Shown: positions 36,299 to 45,779 of the stretch, piece after piece
Layout: each line of letters opens with the position of its first letter
Position numbering within the stretch: the stretch's first letter is position 1
Source of the DNA: Vallitaleaceae bacterium 9-2
GTDB taxonomy: Bacteria; Bacillota; Clostridia; Lachnospirales; Vallitaleaceae
Reading direction: 5' to 3'
Assembly (NCBI GenBank): GCA_038396585.1
Contig: CP121691.1
Coordinates: forward strand, 62,001-126,000
Length of the DNA stretch: 64,000 nt
The notes under the pieces: generated by a model
Told to the model about the DNA's origin: nothing
Seen by the model: the letters and a program-made list of their open reading frames with translations, nothing else
The model's database searches: none
Position numbers and translations under genes: made by a program

Positions 36299-38464
36299 AT
36301 GGGTGAATACATTAAATTAAAGAGAAGGTTTGATAAAGAGGCAGTCTTAACAATGGTGGAGTGTTATAAAGATAATCCATCATATGCTTCATATAGTCAA
36401 TTGTTTGATGAACTTGTTGAACAATATCTAGATAAAATCACACCCAAAGGGTATGTGGAGGTATATAAGGAACAAAACCGCATAGAATGCTTAGTAACGT
36501 TGGGACCAGATTGTGACCGATGGATAAGAGAAGCCTTTGACCATTACATGTACTTGGAGGGGATGCTACTTAATAGCTTGTTTGATATGATGCTGTATGA
36601 AGCCAGCAATCAATTGTATGAAACCGTTAAAACGATGGTTCCAAAAGGAAAACATTTGAGTATGCGTTATGAACCGGGACAATTAAACGTACCGATGCAA
36701 GAGCAACGCTATATTTTTGAAAGGTTGCAAAAAAGCTGTGATTTACAGATGTCCATTACACAAGGATGCATGCTTAATCCGACAAAGTCAACGGTGTATT
36801 ATTATGAGCTTGTGGACTACGAGTGTGCATTTGGCATTGACCATGATTGTAGTCACTGCCAGACCCCATGTAGTAACAAAAAACATACAATAACAATTAA
36901 AAATCCAGATTCCTTACAAGTGTTACAAATCATACAAGGCAAAAAAGGAGAAAATATTTTAGACGTCTTAAGGCAAAACCATCGTTTTGTTGATGCACCT
37001 TGTGGTGGGAAAAAGGTTTGCGGTAAATGTAAAATACAAGTAGAAGAACATGAATTTTGCATAGAAGATGCAGAGCGGGCATTTTTAGGAGAGCATCTGG
37101 TTGAAGAAGGGTTTATATTGGCATGCTATCATGAATTGGACAGGGATTTAGTAATGTTGTCCAATGAAATGGGGGCAAAGGAAGAGATGAATACTCCCCA
37201 AAAAACACATATTGAAGCAGAGTATACACCTTATAAAATCACAGAACCTAAATATCCAAAAGATGAGAGAACACCCCACTTTGGCGTGGCAATAGATATT
37301 GGGACAACAACAATAGTGGTCAGTCTTATTGACTTAGTTTCAAAAGAAACTATCGCAACTAAAAAGGTACTCAATCCACAAAAAGCCTATGGAGCAGATG
37401 TGATTAGCCGTATTCATTATGTTAATGAACATAAGGAACATGATCTAGGTACGAGCATTCGTAATAAGTTATGGGAGTTAACAAAAGTATTATTGGAAGA
37501 CCATGCACAACAGCTAGGTGCAAAGACCCTGGTTGAAATTGAAGAAATGGTTATCTCCGGTAATACGACAATGATATATCTGCTTCTTGATATCGTACCG
37601 GAAAAATTGGCGATAGCGCCTTTTGAAACCGTTTGTCCGCCACCGATTGTCTGCTCATCTCAGGATGTATTGGATATACCTTATATATTTGATATTGTTG
37701 TCATTCCATGGGTATCGGCCTATGTGGGAGGCGATATTGTCTCGGGGATGTATATGACGCAATTTGATCAGACACCAGGCAATAATCTTTTTATTGACAT
37801 AGGGACCAATGGTGAAATGGCAATCAAAACAGAAAACGGATTGGTTTCAGCAGCGACGGCTGCCGGACCGGCTTTTGAAGGCGCAAATATCAAGTGTGGT
37901 ATGGGATCTGTGGATGGAGCAATTTGTGAAATCCATAGGCAAGAAGAAGGCTATGGAATTGTGACCTTAGGTGGAGAAAAAGCAATTGGAATTAATGGGT
38001 CGGCCTTAGTCGATGGGGTTGCGTTATTACTTGAAGATAAAAAAGTGAATGCGATGGGATATATGGAATCACCGGAGATGATTTTTGAACATATCGGATT
38101 TTATCCAGAAGATATAAGACAGCTTCAACTGGCTAAAAGCGCCATATGTGCAGGCGTTGACGTGCTCATAGGTGAAGCCGGAATCCAGGTGGAGGATATT
38201 GATACGGTATACATCGCTGGAGGATTTGGCAGTCATCTAAATATTAAACATGCAATTACGATAGGCCTGATTCCAAAAGCTTTAGAGTCTAAGGTAAACG
38301 TGATTGGAAATGCATCTTTAGGCGGAGCGATACGTTGTCTTTTAGAACGCCGGGGGAAAGAAAAAATTGTTGAAATTGCTAAGGCATGTCAGTACTTAGA
38401 ACTATCGAGTAATTATAGGTTTAATACGGCATATATGGAACGCATGATTTTTGAAATGGAGTGA
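36299..38464 (+). CDS. Reductive activator of corrinoid proteins (RACE), with N-terminal MetH-activation-like domain
   Basis: 721 residues from ATG 36299 (GGAG 9 bases upstream; ATG 36284 would add five). Residues ~1-170 resemble the AdoMet-binding activation domain of methionine synthase: MRYEPGQLNVPMQEQRYIF, then MSITQGCMLNPTKST. A four-Cys patch follows (Cys176, 184, 187, 191). A [2Fe-2S] ferredoxin domain comes next with CGGKKVCGKC (Cys235, 241, 244) and a later ACYHE. The rest is the ASKHA-type ATPase (DUF4445) starting VAIDIGTTT. RACE proteins use ATP to reduce inactive cob(II)amide. It follows the methyltransferase by 34 bases and overlaps no other gene. Confidence 0.92.
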   Translation: MGEYIKLKRRFDKEAVLTMVECYKDNPSYASYSQLFDELVEQYLDKITPKGYVEVYKEQNRIECLVTLGPDCDRWIREAFDHYMYLEGMLLNSLFDMMLYEASNQLYETVKTMVPKGKHLSMRYEPGQLNVPMQEQRYIFERLQKSCDLQMSITQGCMLNPTKSTVYYYELVDYECAFGIDHDCSHCQTPCSNKKHTITIKNPDSLQVLQIIQGKKGENILDVLRQNHRFVDAPCGGKKVCGKCKIQVEEHEFCIEDAERAFLGEHLVEEGFILACYHELDRDLVMLSNEMGAKEEMNTPQKTHIEAEYTPYKITEPKYPKDERTPHFGVAIDIGTTTIVVSLIDLVSKETIATKKVLNPQKAYGADVISRIHYVNEHKEHDLGTSIRNKLWELTKVLLEDHAQQLGAKTLVEIEEMVISGNTTMIYLLLDIVPEKLAIAPFETVCPPPIVCSSQDVLDIPYIFDIVVIPWVSAYVGGDIVSGMYMTQFDQTPGNNLFIDIGTNGEMAIKTENGLVSAATAAGPAFEGANIKCGMGSVDGAICEIHRQEEGYGIVTLGGEKAIGINGSALVDGVALLLEDKKVNAMGYMESPEMIFEHIGFYPEDIRQLQLAKSAICAGVDVLIGEAGIQVEDIDTVYIAGGFGSHLNIKHAITIGLIPKALESKVNVIGNASLGGAIRCLLERRGKEKIVEIAKACQYLELSSNYRFNTAYMERMIFEME

Positions 38465-38468
38465 ATTC

Positions 38469-39398
38469 ATGACCAATATATATTTAATCACAGGATTTTT
38501 GGGGGCTGGAAAAACAACGTTTTTAAACAGACAATTAGCGAATTGCACTAGAAAAACGGGAGTTTTGATCAATGAGTTTGGCAAGGTGAGTATGGATACA
38601 ATCGCTATGGAGAGCCATGGAATTGATGTGTTGGAATTGACCAATGGATCGATTTTTTGTGCGTGTCTTAAGGACCGCTTTATAGAAGGGTTAATACAAC
38701 TAGTACAAATGGATTTGGATGATATTTATATTGAAAGCTCCGGGTTATCCGATCCTTCAAACATGGAAAGTGTCCTAAAAATTCTAGAAAAAAAAGTACA
38801 GGATGTATCGTATGTATATAGGGGCTCCATATGTCTTGTGGATGGTCTGTATTTTTTTGAGGAACTAGAAAAACTGGCGAATGTAGAACGCCAGATAAAA
38901 CATAGTCATTATATTATCATTAATAAAGCGGATCTTATTAGTGATAAGAAAATCATGGATATAAAAAAAGCCCTTGTTGCCATGAACCCGCATTGCATAA
39001 TTGAGGTTGCAGACCATGGAAGGTGTCCCATGAATCCTGTGAAAAATCTTTATTATCCGATAGATGAAGATGAGACCATTAACACCCAAGACAATCGTCC
39101 CAAGCAGTTGATTATGTCTTTTTTGAAATCACCAACACGTGAGCAACTACAAGAATTTTTAGAGGAAATATGTGTCGGATTCTATCGATTCAAAGGTTAT
39201 GTTCGAATCGATAACCAAATGTTTAAAGTGGATGGCGTGAACAAAAGAATTGATATGGTTGCAATAGACGAAAAAGCGCCTGGGTTAAACGCGAGTAACA
39301 CCTTGGTATTTCTTGCGTCCAATGGCCTAGAAAGCATTACACTATTGCTAGCATCTGCAGAAAAATACATAGCGGGTCTATATAAAATTCAAGTCTAA
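38469..39398 (+). CDS. CobW-like P-loop GTPase
   Basis: 309 residues. Walker A GFLGAGKTTF, switch region ESSGLSDPSNME, base-specificity motif NKAD, and a short C-terminal domain. The metal motif reads NGSIFCAC rather than the GCICC of standard CobW proteins. ATG 38469 has tggag 7 bases upstream; the frame is open back to 38451 but inside the RACE gene. As part of the corrinoid operon it could supply metal (zinc for the methyltransferase or cobalt) or act as a chaperone; role is inferred. Confidence 0.88.
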   Translation: MTNIYLITGFLGAGKTTFLNRQLANCTRKTGVLINEFGKVSMDTIAMESHGIDVLELTNGSIFCACLKDRFIEGLIQLVQMDLDDIYIESSGLSDPSNMESVLKILEKKVQDVSYVYRGSICLVDGLYFFEELEKLANVERQIKHSHYIIINKADLISDKKIMDIKKALVAMNPHCIIEVADHGRCPMNPVKNLYYPIDEDETINTQDNRPKQLIMSFLKSPTREQLQEFLEEICVGFYRFKGYVRIDNQMFKVDGVNKRIDMVAIDEKAPGLNASNTLVFLASNGLESITLLLASAEKYIAGLYKIQV

Positions 39399-39439
39399 TT
39401 ACCTCAATATTCATAGAGCATTGTCACCAATAGATATGC

Positions 39440-39445
39440 TATAAT
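39440..39445 (+). promoter_or_regulatory. Extended -10 promoter of the short-chain dehydrogenase gene
   Basis: TGCTATAAT lies 31 bases before the ATG at 39471. A TTGTCA at 39421 is too close to be its -35, so the extended TG probably supports it. Confidence 0.5.
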
Positions 39446-39470
39446 GGACTCAAAAAGGTAGGTGCGACAG

Positions 39471-40208
39471 ATGAAAAATGCAATCGTCACAGGTGGGGCA
39501 AGTGGTATCGGACAAAGTATCGTTAAAGCCTTGATTCACGAAGGATATAGAGTAGGAATCATAGATTCAAACCTCAAAGCCATAGAAGCGCTGAGGACAC
39601 AAGTGCCTTTGGATGCGTTGAAAATATTTCATGGAGATGTTGGTATCCAAGGAGATTTGGATGCTTTTGTTGCAATGCTGCGTGGGGAATTTGAGCATAT
39701 TGACGTGCTTGTTAATAATGCCTGCTATAGTCGCGGGGGATTGGAAACTTGTGATTATGAAGCTTTTAATGAAGTGCTTCGTGTAGGTGCTAGTGCTCCT
39801 TTTTATTTGACCCAACAGTTGATGGATTTTTTTTCTGAAGAAGCCAGTATAATCAATATATCATCAACGCGGTACTTGATGTCCCAATCCAACACGGAAA
39901 GTTATACAGCGGCTAAAGGGGCTATTACAGCGTTGACACATGCTATGGCCGTAACGTTGCGAGGACGGGTTCGGGTCAATGCCATAAGTCCTGGCTGGAT
40001 TGATACACAACAAGGCCAGTGGAGTGATGCAGATAAGGCGCAACATTTGGTAGAACGCATCGGTCAACCGCAAGATATTGCCAACATGGTTATATACTTA
40101 ATTAGTGATAAAGCGGGATTTATTACCGGTCAGAATTTTATTGTTGATGGAGGCATGAGTAAGCAGATGATTTATCATGGAGATGAAGGGTGGAATAGGG
40201 AAATATAA
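39471..40208 (+). CDS. Short-chain dehydrogenase/reductase
   Basis: 245 residues, Rossmann fold. Cofactor motif TGGASGIG, NNA segment (LVNNACYS), catalytic Ser in NISSTR and Tyr-Lys in SYTAAKGA, and the C-terminal VDGGMSKQMIYHG. ATG 39471 follows aggtaggtg; GTG 39462 is in frame but too close to it. It has its own promoter and a terminator behind it. It may oxidise or reduce a sugar or alcohol released by the glycan/methyl pathway; the substrate cannot be read from sequence. Confidence 0.92.
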   Translation: MKNAIVTGGASGIGQSIVKALIHEGYRVGIIDSNLKAIEALRTQVPLDALKIFHGDVGIQGDLDAFVAMLRGEFEHIDVLVNNACYSRGGLETCDYEAFNEVLRVGASAPFYLTQQLMDFFSEEASIINISSTRYLMSQSNTESYTAAKGAITALTHAMAVTLRGRVRVNAISPGWIDTQQGQWSDADKAQHLVERIGQPQDIANMVIYLISDKAGFITGQNFIVDGGMSKQMIYHGDEGWNREI

Positions 40209-40240
40209 AAAAGCCAGTAGGTATGACTATTGGCTTTTTT
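40207..40240. terminator. Rho-independent terminator
   Basis: aaaaaagccagtag / ctattggctttttt with a 6-base loop and one G-T pair. A and T runs on both sides allow termination of the dehydrogenase (+) and of the convergent stalk-domain gene (-). Confidence 0.88.
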
Positions 40241-40251
40241 ATTCGAGTATC

Positions 40252-41583
40252 TTATTTTGCAACGGTTAATACATGGTCATTGACGCTCACAGCTTCTGAA
40301 CTGCCAAGGAGTAGGTTGAAATAATTTGCTGGGACATAAGTTGTACCATGAACCAATCTTGGGGCAACGCCAAGTTCTTTTGTATCAAGGATACTTGATG
40401 TGGAGATGCTTTTTGTAAAGTAGTGATTGTACCCAAGTTGAACTGTGGAGGTGATTTCACTATTGAAGATTGTAGCAGAACTTGTCTGTGCATCCCAAGT
40501 TAACTCAAAGCCCAAAGCTTCTGCAACTGCGCGTACAGGAACCATGACAACACCGTTTTGGACGACGGTTTGTACATCGGATAATACATTACCGTTGACA
40601 ACAAGTTGGTTGATAAGCAATGCATTGATTTGATCAGAATCTATAGCGAACTCTTTTTCATTAGCTAGAGACAACACGGCACTTATTTCATTGGTAGTAA
40701 CTGATTGATTCCAAAGCTCTTGGTTTTCATATTGTGCTTGTGTAATTAAACCTAATTCGTTTGCCTTAGCCATATATGGCATAGCATAGTGTGTATCCAT
40801 GATCATAGGTTGTTCACCTTCGATTTGGATGACAACGGCACGAATAAGTTCTGCAAAGGTCAAGTTTTCAACACGAGGTTCACTGACTTTGTCTTGAGCT
40901 GTAGCCACTGGAAGAACAACAGCTTTTTCTGCGGCTGCTTGAGCTGGATAACTTAGGGCTGCAACGTCAAACCAAGCAAGAATTCGGTCGCCTTCTTTAA
41001 TATCTGAGTAGTGTAATATATTTTTTGTTAAGTATGGCATCACATTTGTATCTTGATTAAAGTGAATGATATAGTCACCTTTTTTATTTAAAGCGCTGAT
41101 GGCATCGTCTTTTTCAGTAATACGAGCAACGTCAATAAGAGTAGCGATACTTTCATTTTCTTTAACATTGGTCAAGATAACAAATGCAGCTGTTTGAGCA
41201 GGTAAGCTTCTTGTGGTAGCTGTTGAATGATAGACATAGATACTATCATCTTTTTTTAGGTCATTAATACTTGAAGCGGCTCCGGTTTCGTTATTGACAA
41301 AATAAGTTTCATCGGAAATATTTAAAACATAAGTTTGAACGTTGTCGTCATCAGTGTGTTGGATAGTCACAACAATTTGATTGTCAAGTATATCAACAAT
41401 CGTTGCATTGGCACCAATAAAATCTGCTTGAGAAGTGATGGTATCAGTGGCTTCGTCGATCGCTATGCTAATGGGAACAGCTTTAATGGGAGCTGTGGCT
41501 GCCATAGCAAAAGTTGGGGTCAAAAGTGAAATACCTAAAGCAATTGATAACATAGTGGATAATCTTTTTTTTGTATTTTTCAT
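40252..41583 (-). CDS. Secreted protein with copper-amine-oxidase-N-type (stalk) domain
   Basis: 443 residues. A Sec signal peptide ends near residue 28 (TFAMA, then ATAP). Beta-rich region follows, and a C-terminal stalk domain of the type called copper amine oxidase N: VVQNGVVMVPVRAVAEALGFELTWDAQTSSATI. Despite the name the domain has no copper site; in Clostridia and Paenibacillus it occurs in many cell-wall-associated proteins. ATG follows aaaggag. It stands alone between terminator-flanked genes. Function unknown; probably an envelope or wall-bound protein. Confidence 0.85.
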   Translation of the reverse strand: MKNTKKRLSTMLSIALGISLLTPTFAMAATAPIKAVPISIAIDEATDTITSQADFIGANATIVDILDNQIVVTIQHTDDDNVQTYVLNISDETYFVNNETGAASSINDLKKDDSIYVYHSTATTRSLPAQTAAFVILTNVKENESIATLIDVARITEKDDAISALNKKGDYIIHFNQDTNVMPYLTKNILHYSDIKEGDRILAWFDVAALSYPAQAAAEKAVVLPVATAQDKVSEPRVENLTFAELIRAVVIQIEGEQPMIMDTHYAMPYMAKANELGLITQAQYENQELWNQSVTTNEISAVLSLANEKEFAIDSDQINALLINQLVVNGNVLSDVQTVVQNGVVMVPVRAVAEALGFELTWDAQTSSATIFNSEITSTVQLGYNHYFTKSISTSSILDTKELGVAPRLVHGTTYVPANYFNLLLGSSEAVSVNDHVLTVAK

Positions 41584-41652
41584 AATAAAAACTCCTTTTC
41601 ATATAATAATTAAATGATTTTTTTGTGTTGTTGTGTTGCCTTCGATATCTTT

Positions 41653-41664
41653 GACGTCAACAAA
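41653..41664. repeat. Palindrome ttgacgtcaa region in the divergent spacer
   Basis: A perfect 10-base palindrome lies in the 255-base spacer between the stalk-domain gene and the phosphorylase gene, within a stretch rich in ctttg/caaag. It could be an operator or a small hairpin; nothing else supports a role. Confidence 0.25.
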
Positions 41665-41703
41665 GGAACTAAAGTTCCATAAATAGGGAAAAAAATTTTT
41701 TAC

Positions 41704-41732
41704 TTGCAGAAAACGGTTTCCTAAGATATGAT
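41704..41732 (+). promoter_or_regulatory. Promoter of the phosphorylase gene with a cre-like site inside
   Basis: TTGCAG (41704-41709), 17 bases, TATGAT (41727-41732). The spacer holds AGAAAACGGTTTCC (41708-41721), which matches the CcpA cre consensus TGWAANCGNTNWCA except at the two outermost bases. A site between -35 and -10 would give carbon catabolite repression. Its AACGGTT core also resembles the first MalR-type core at 45842, so a LacI regulator other than CcpA is possible. Confidence 0.6.
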
Positions 41733-41838
41733 AAGTAATAATCGGTTAGGTATTAAAGCGAAGCAGTTTAATATTTAAACCATAGTTTTTTAAAAGACGT
41801 AAAAAACAAGTGTAAATATTTAGGAGGAAAACAGAACC

Positions 41839-44118
41839 ATGGAAAAACAGTTATCATCAATAATTCAACGGTTATATGGAACGTCAGAATCAATCGAAAC
41901 GTGCTCAAACGAACAGTTGTATGAAGCGGTACTCTTTCTTACCAAAGAATATACAGATGAGAAGCCGATGATTCGAGGAAAGAAAAAAGTGTATTATATT
42001 TCTTCAGAATTTTTAATTGGAAAGCTTCTGTCAAATAATCTCATCAATCTGGGAATCTATGATGAACTCCAAGTGCTACTGGACAAAAAAGGCAGATCTT
42101 TAGCAGAACTTGAAGAGATTGAACCCGAGCCATCCCTTGGAAATGGTGGTCTCGGTCGATTGGCAGCATGTTTTTTAGACTCAATAGCAACATTAAATCT
42201 TCCAGGAGATGGTATCGGGCTAAATTATCACTATGGTTTGTTTAAACAAACCTTTAAAAACCTTAAGCAATATCCAGAAAAAAACACGTGGATAACACCA
42301 AATAGCTGGCTTACCAAAACAGAAAAATCATATACAGTTTCATTTAAAGACCAAGAGGTGGAATCTATATTATATGAAATTGATGTTATTGGATATAAAG
42401 GTAACAAAAATAAATTACGGCTTTTTGATTTAAAGTCGGTTGATCCTTCAATTGTTAGTGAAGGCATAACATTTGATAAAACACAAATCGATAAGAACTT
42501 GACATTATTTTTGTATCCAGATGATTCGGATAAAGATGGGCATTTGTTGCGAATATATCAACAATACTTTATGGTTAGTAACGGCGCACAGCTAATACTA
42601 GATGAGATGAAGGCAAACCACCACGATCTTTTACACTTGCATGAACATGCAATAATCCAAATCAATGATACGCACCCAACGATGGTCATTCCAGAACTTA
42701 TTCGTTTGCTTGTTAAGGAAGGGATTGACATGGAGCAGGCTATCGAGATTGTGACAAAAACGTGTGCATATACCAACCATACTATTTTAGCAGAAGCACT
42801 TGAAAAATGGCCTCTTGAGTATATAGAACAGGTAGTGCCACAGCTTGTGCCCATTATTAAAGCATTAAATACACGGATTCAAGAGCAACATACGGCATCG
42901 AATGTGCAGATTATTGATCGAGATGGACGTGTGCATATGGCACACATGGCGATTCATTATGGATTTTCAGTGAATGGGGTTGCAGCTATCCATACAGACA
43001 TCTTAAAGCAGACAGAGCTACAACAATTTTATAAGCTTTATCCAGACAAGTTTAACAACAAAACGAATGGGATTACTTTTAGACGATGGTTGTTAGGTTG
43101 TAATCCGGAGCTTACTTCCTTTTTAAAAGCATATATTGGGGATGGGTTTTTACAAGAAGCAACGGAACTTGAAAAACTATTGGCATTTGCGGATGACTCC
43201 AAAGCGCTAGAAACACTACAAAAGATTAAGCGTAACAATAAAGAAAACCTTGTAACCTATATGAAAACATATGAAAATATATCCATAAATCCAGACTCGA
43301 TTTTTGATATTCAAATTAAAAGGCTGCACGAGTATAAGCGCCAACAGATGAATGCGCTTTATATTATTCACAAATACCTAGAAATCAAACGAGGAATCTA
43401 TCCGACGACGCCACTAACATTTATCTTTGGAGCTAAGGCCGCTCCGGCATATACAATTGCACAAGATATTATTCATCTTCTGCTGGTTCTTCAAGAAATC
43501 ATCGCCAAAGATCCACAGGTCAATCAACATATGCAGGTTGTCATGATTGAAAACTATAATGTAAGTAAAGCAGAGAAGCTCATTCCTGCATGTGATGTAT
43601 CCGAGCAGATTTCCTTAGCCTCAAAAGAAGCTTCGGGAACAGGTAATATGAAATTTATGCTAAATGGAGCGTTGACACTGGGGACATCGGATGGCGCCAA
43701 CGTAGAAATTCATGAATTAGTCGGTGATGACAATATTTATATCTTTGGAGAAAAGTCTGACCAAGTCATTACGCACTATCGACAGGGAACGTATAACGCA
43801 AAAGCGCTATATGACAGTAGTCGGGTGATTCGGGAAGCGCTTGATTTCATTCAGTCAGATAGCGTATTTAAGTATGGCGATAAAAAAAGTTTGACACGCT
43901 TGTATCAGGAGATTTTGAACAAGGATTATTTTATGACATTGCTTGATTTTGAAGCATATATTGCACAAAAAGATCAAATGTTTAAGGACTATGAAGATCA
44001 AGAGCGCTGGACGAAAAAGTGCCTTGTCAATATTGCAAAAGCCGGATTCTTCTCATCGGATCGAACCATTGCAGAGTATAACGAAGACATATGGAAGTTG
44101 AATGTGGATATTGTATAA
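41839..44118 (+). CDS. Glycogen/maltodextrin phosphorylase (GT35)
   Basis: 759-residue pyridoxal-phosphate enzyme releasing glucose 1-phosphate from alpha-1,4-glucans. Seen: [19 protein letters not shown] near residue 100, [30 protein letters not shown], and the cofactor region [28 protein letters not shown] with the PLP-binding Lys. Somewhat shorter than E. coli GlgP/MalP because N-terminal regulatory loops are reduced. Strong aggagg site. Before the insertion sequence arrived, its stop codon lay about 110 bases from the maltodextrin operon promoter, so maltodextrin use is the likely role. The last codons and stop are inside the target duplication and remain intact. Confidence 0.95.
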   Translation: MEKQLSSIIQRLYGTSESIETCSNEQLYEAVLFLTKEYTDEKPMIRGKKKVYYISSEFLIGKLLSNNLINLGIYDELQVLLDKKGRSLAELEEIEPEPSLGNGGLGRLAACFLDSIATLNLPGDGIGLNYHYGLFKQTFKNLKQYPEKNTWITPNSWLTKTEKSYTVSFKDQEVESILYEIDVIGYKGNKNKLRLFDLKSVDPSIVSEGITFDKTQIDKNLTLFLYPDDSDKDGHLLRIYQQYFMVSNGAQLILDEMKANHHDLLHLHEHAIIQINDTHPTMVIPELIRLLVKEGIDMEQAIEIVTKTCAYTNHTILAEALEKWPLEYIEQVVPQLVPIIKALNTRIQEQHTASNVQIIDRDGRVHMAHMAIHYGFSVNGVAAIHTDILKQTELQQFYKLYPDKFNNKTNGITFRRWLLGCNPELTSFLKAYIGDGFLQEATELEKLLAFADDSKALETLQKIKRNNKENLVTYMKTYENISINPDSIFDIQIKRLHEYKRQQMNALYIIHKYLEIKRGIYPTTPLTFIFGAKAAPAYTIAQDIIHLLLVLQEIIAKDPQVNQHMQVVMIENYNVSKAEKLIPACDVSEQISLASKEASGTGNMKFMLNGALTLGTSDGANVEIHELVGDDNIYIFGEKSDQVITHYRQGTYNAKALYDSSRVIREALDFIQSDSVFKYGDKKSLTRLYQEILNKDYFMTLLDFEAYIAQKDQMFKDYEDQERWTKKCLVNIAKAGFFSSDRTIAEYNEDIWKLNVDIV

Positions 44119-44135
44119 GAAAATAAAAAGGCTAT
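44108..44135 (+). repeat. Left copy of a 28-bp target site duplication
   Basis: Identical to 45780-45807. It covers the last codons and stop of the phosphorylase gene and 17 bases beyond. One copy lies on each side of the insertion sequence. Confidence 0.85.
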
Positions 44136-45779
44136 GTCAACCGTTTTTGAGAATGTCCCAAAAAAAATTAATAATTAGCACTGTCAGGTGCATGGCTTTT
44201 TTCTTTATGGTGCTTCGTCCCCATCCTCGCCGTAAGGCAGGCACCGGAGTCGTCCTAGTTGGACAGTACTTCCTGCGTATAGCAGGCAGACTCAAAGTCA
44301 ATCCGATGGCGTTGCTGTTTTGCAAAGTTCGCAAATGTAGCCTGGCGCCATGGATGGTTGATAGGGGGAATGGTTTGCTTCTTAGGCTCGGATATTTTTG
44401 ATAGGCTGTCAAAGTTAATCGAAGAGTATTCATGTTCAGGAATGAGCCTTAGGGCATAGGTTTCATCATTGATTGAAGTATAGAGCTGGTTATCGAAAGC
44501 TTGGATAACTAGAGATTTAGTACCTTTATAAAAGTGCTTAGGCAAACCATCTCGACCTGTTGGCATGTAATAATGCTTGTTGTAACGGATGCAATGACCA
44601 TTATCGATTTTGCGGTCAGAAAGCACGGCAAGAATGAGGTTAATTTTTTCCTGAGGGGGTTGCTTTTCAAAGACACTTTTGATATGCTTGGAGTCTATTG
44701 CGAACTGAGCATTGTATTCTTTTATGTAGGAGTTCAAGAATACGTTGGCTTGCTTAGTCGTTGTCACACCTTTCAGTCGAAGTTCGACTGGAAGGCGTGA
44801 TTGCAAAGTCTGGAACAACCGTTCAACCCGACCTTTGGCTTGGGGGATACTGGTGGTCTTAATATCAACTCCCAACTGATGACAAGCATAACTGAACTGA
44901 GTGAAGGTATCGGCTTCGATAGAAGCGGATCTTTTTTGTTTGTATTCAAAAACAGTGCGTCGGTCGGTATAAAACATATAGGGAATTCCATAATTGGATA
45001 GGATTTGATGGAATACGTTGTAATAGCCGTTAAGTGTCTCCTGTTCGTCGAAATAGGCGCCTACAATAGAGCCAGTAGCATCATCGATGGCGATGTGAAG
45101 TTGGGACTTTGTCTGACCGTACCATTGGTGGATGGAGGCGTCCATCTGCAACATTTCACCAAAGAAGGAACAGCGGGGACGGCGGGGATGGGCATCATCG
45201 ATGTCGACCAAGGCAGTGTCGATTCTTTTGATGTCCTTTTTCGCTTTTGCCATTTTTTTCATAGCCTTGAGCCTTTCCTTCATCCTTCGTTTGGTTTTTC
45301 GGTTGGCCTTGGGTGATAGGATGAATTCGGTACTTAGAATGTTGTTGATGGTTGTGGCAGAAACCTGAATATGTTCGTACTTTGCCAAGAGTTCTTGGAA
45401 ATGTGAGAAGTTGGCATCATAGTACTTGTTGCGGTAGAGATCCAAAATCTTCTGACGGGTTTCGTCATCAAGTGTGATGCTAGGCTTTCGCCCTTTGTTA
45501 CCATGCTGGAAATAACCTTTGCCGTTTGCTTTGTAGCCGGCAATCATTCGGTTCACATGGCGAACGGAACAGCCGATCTTGATGGAAGCATTGAGTTTGT
45601 TACCGTTAGTTTCAACAAGTTTCTTGATAATTTCATATTTGTGATGTTCTTTCATGTTAAGTTCAATTTTTCGCATAATATAACCTCGTTCGTTTAGTGA
45701 GTTTCTATTATACGACATCCTTTCCCTTTGGGACATAATCAAATGTGGTTACTTAAGACATTATCAGATATGAATCAGA
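44136..45779 (-). mobile_element. IS1202-type (ISNCY) insertion sequence, about 1.64 kb
   Basis: One transposase gene between two copies of a 28-bp direct repeat. End-like inverted repeats lie at 44137-44162 and 45727-45752; 19 of 26 positions match, including atgtcccaaa. The left repeat starts right at the duplication, but the right one ends 27 bases before it, so the exact right end is unsure. Long duplications of about this size are known for IS1202 of Streptococcus pneumoniae. The interior looks more GC-rich than its surroundings. Confidence 0.85.
44255..45676 (-). CDS. ISNCY/IS1202-type DDE transposase
   Basis: About 473 residues from the Met of MRKIELNMKEHHKYEIIK, which follows a gaggtta site; the frame is open upstream to 45742 by 22 more codons. 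N-terminal helix-turn-helix (IKIGCSVRHVNRMIAGYK), GNKGRKPS linker, then the RNase-H-like core with MQMDASIHQW, FYTDRRTVF and PQAKGRVERLFQTLQ supplying the D, D and E residues. No frameshift or stop is seen, so it could be active. Antisense to the phosphorylase and maltodextrin genes on either side. Confidence 0.9.
   Translation of the reverse strand: MRKIELNMKEHHKYEIIKKLVETNGNKLNASIKIGCSVRHVNRMIAGYKANGKGYFQHGNKGRKPSITLDDETRQKILDLYRNKYYDANFSHFQELLAKYEHIQVSATTINNILSTEFILSPKANRKTKRRMKERLKAMKKMAKAKKDIKRIDTALVDIDDAHPRRPRCSFFGEMLQMDASIHQWYGQTKSQLHIAIDDATGSIVGAYFDEQETLNGYYNVFHQILSNYGIPYMFYTDRRTVFEYKQKRSASIEADTFTQFSYACHQLGVDIKTTSIPQAKGRVERLFQTLQSRLPVELRLKGVTTTKQANVFLNSYIKEYNAQFAIDSKHIKSVFEKQPPQEKINLILAVLSDRKIDNGHCIRYNKHYYMPTGRDGLPKHFYKGTKSLVIQAFDNQLYTSINDETYALRLIPEHEYSSINFDSLSKISEPKKQTIPPINHPWRQATFANFAKQQRHRIDFESACYTQEVLSN

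Noticed and set aside
44102-45368. Plus-strand reading frames across the insertion sequence
   Set aside because: They are antisense shadows of the transposase gene, with no ribosome sites.
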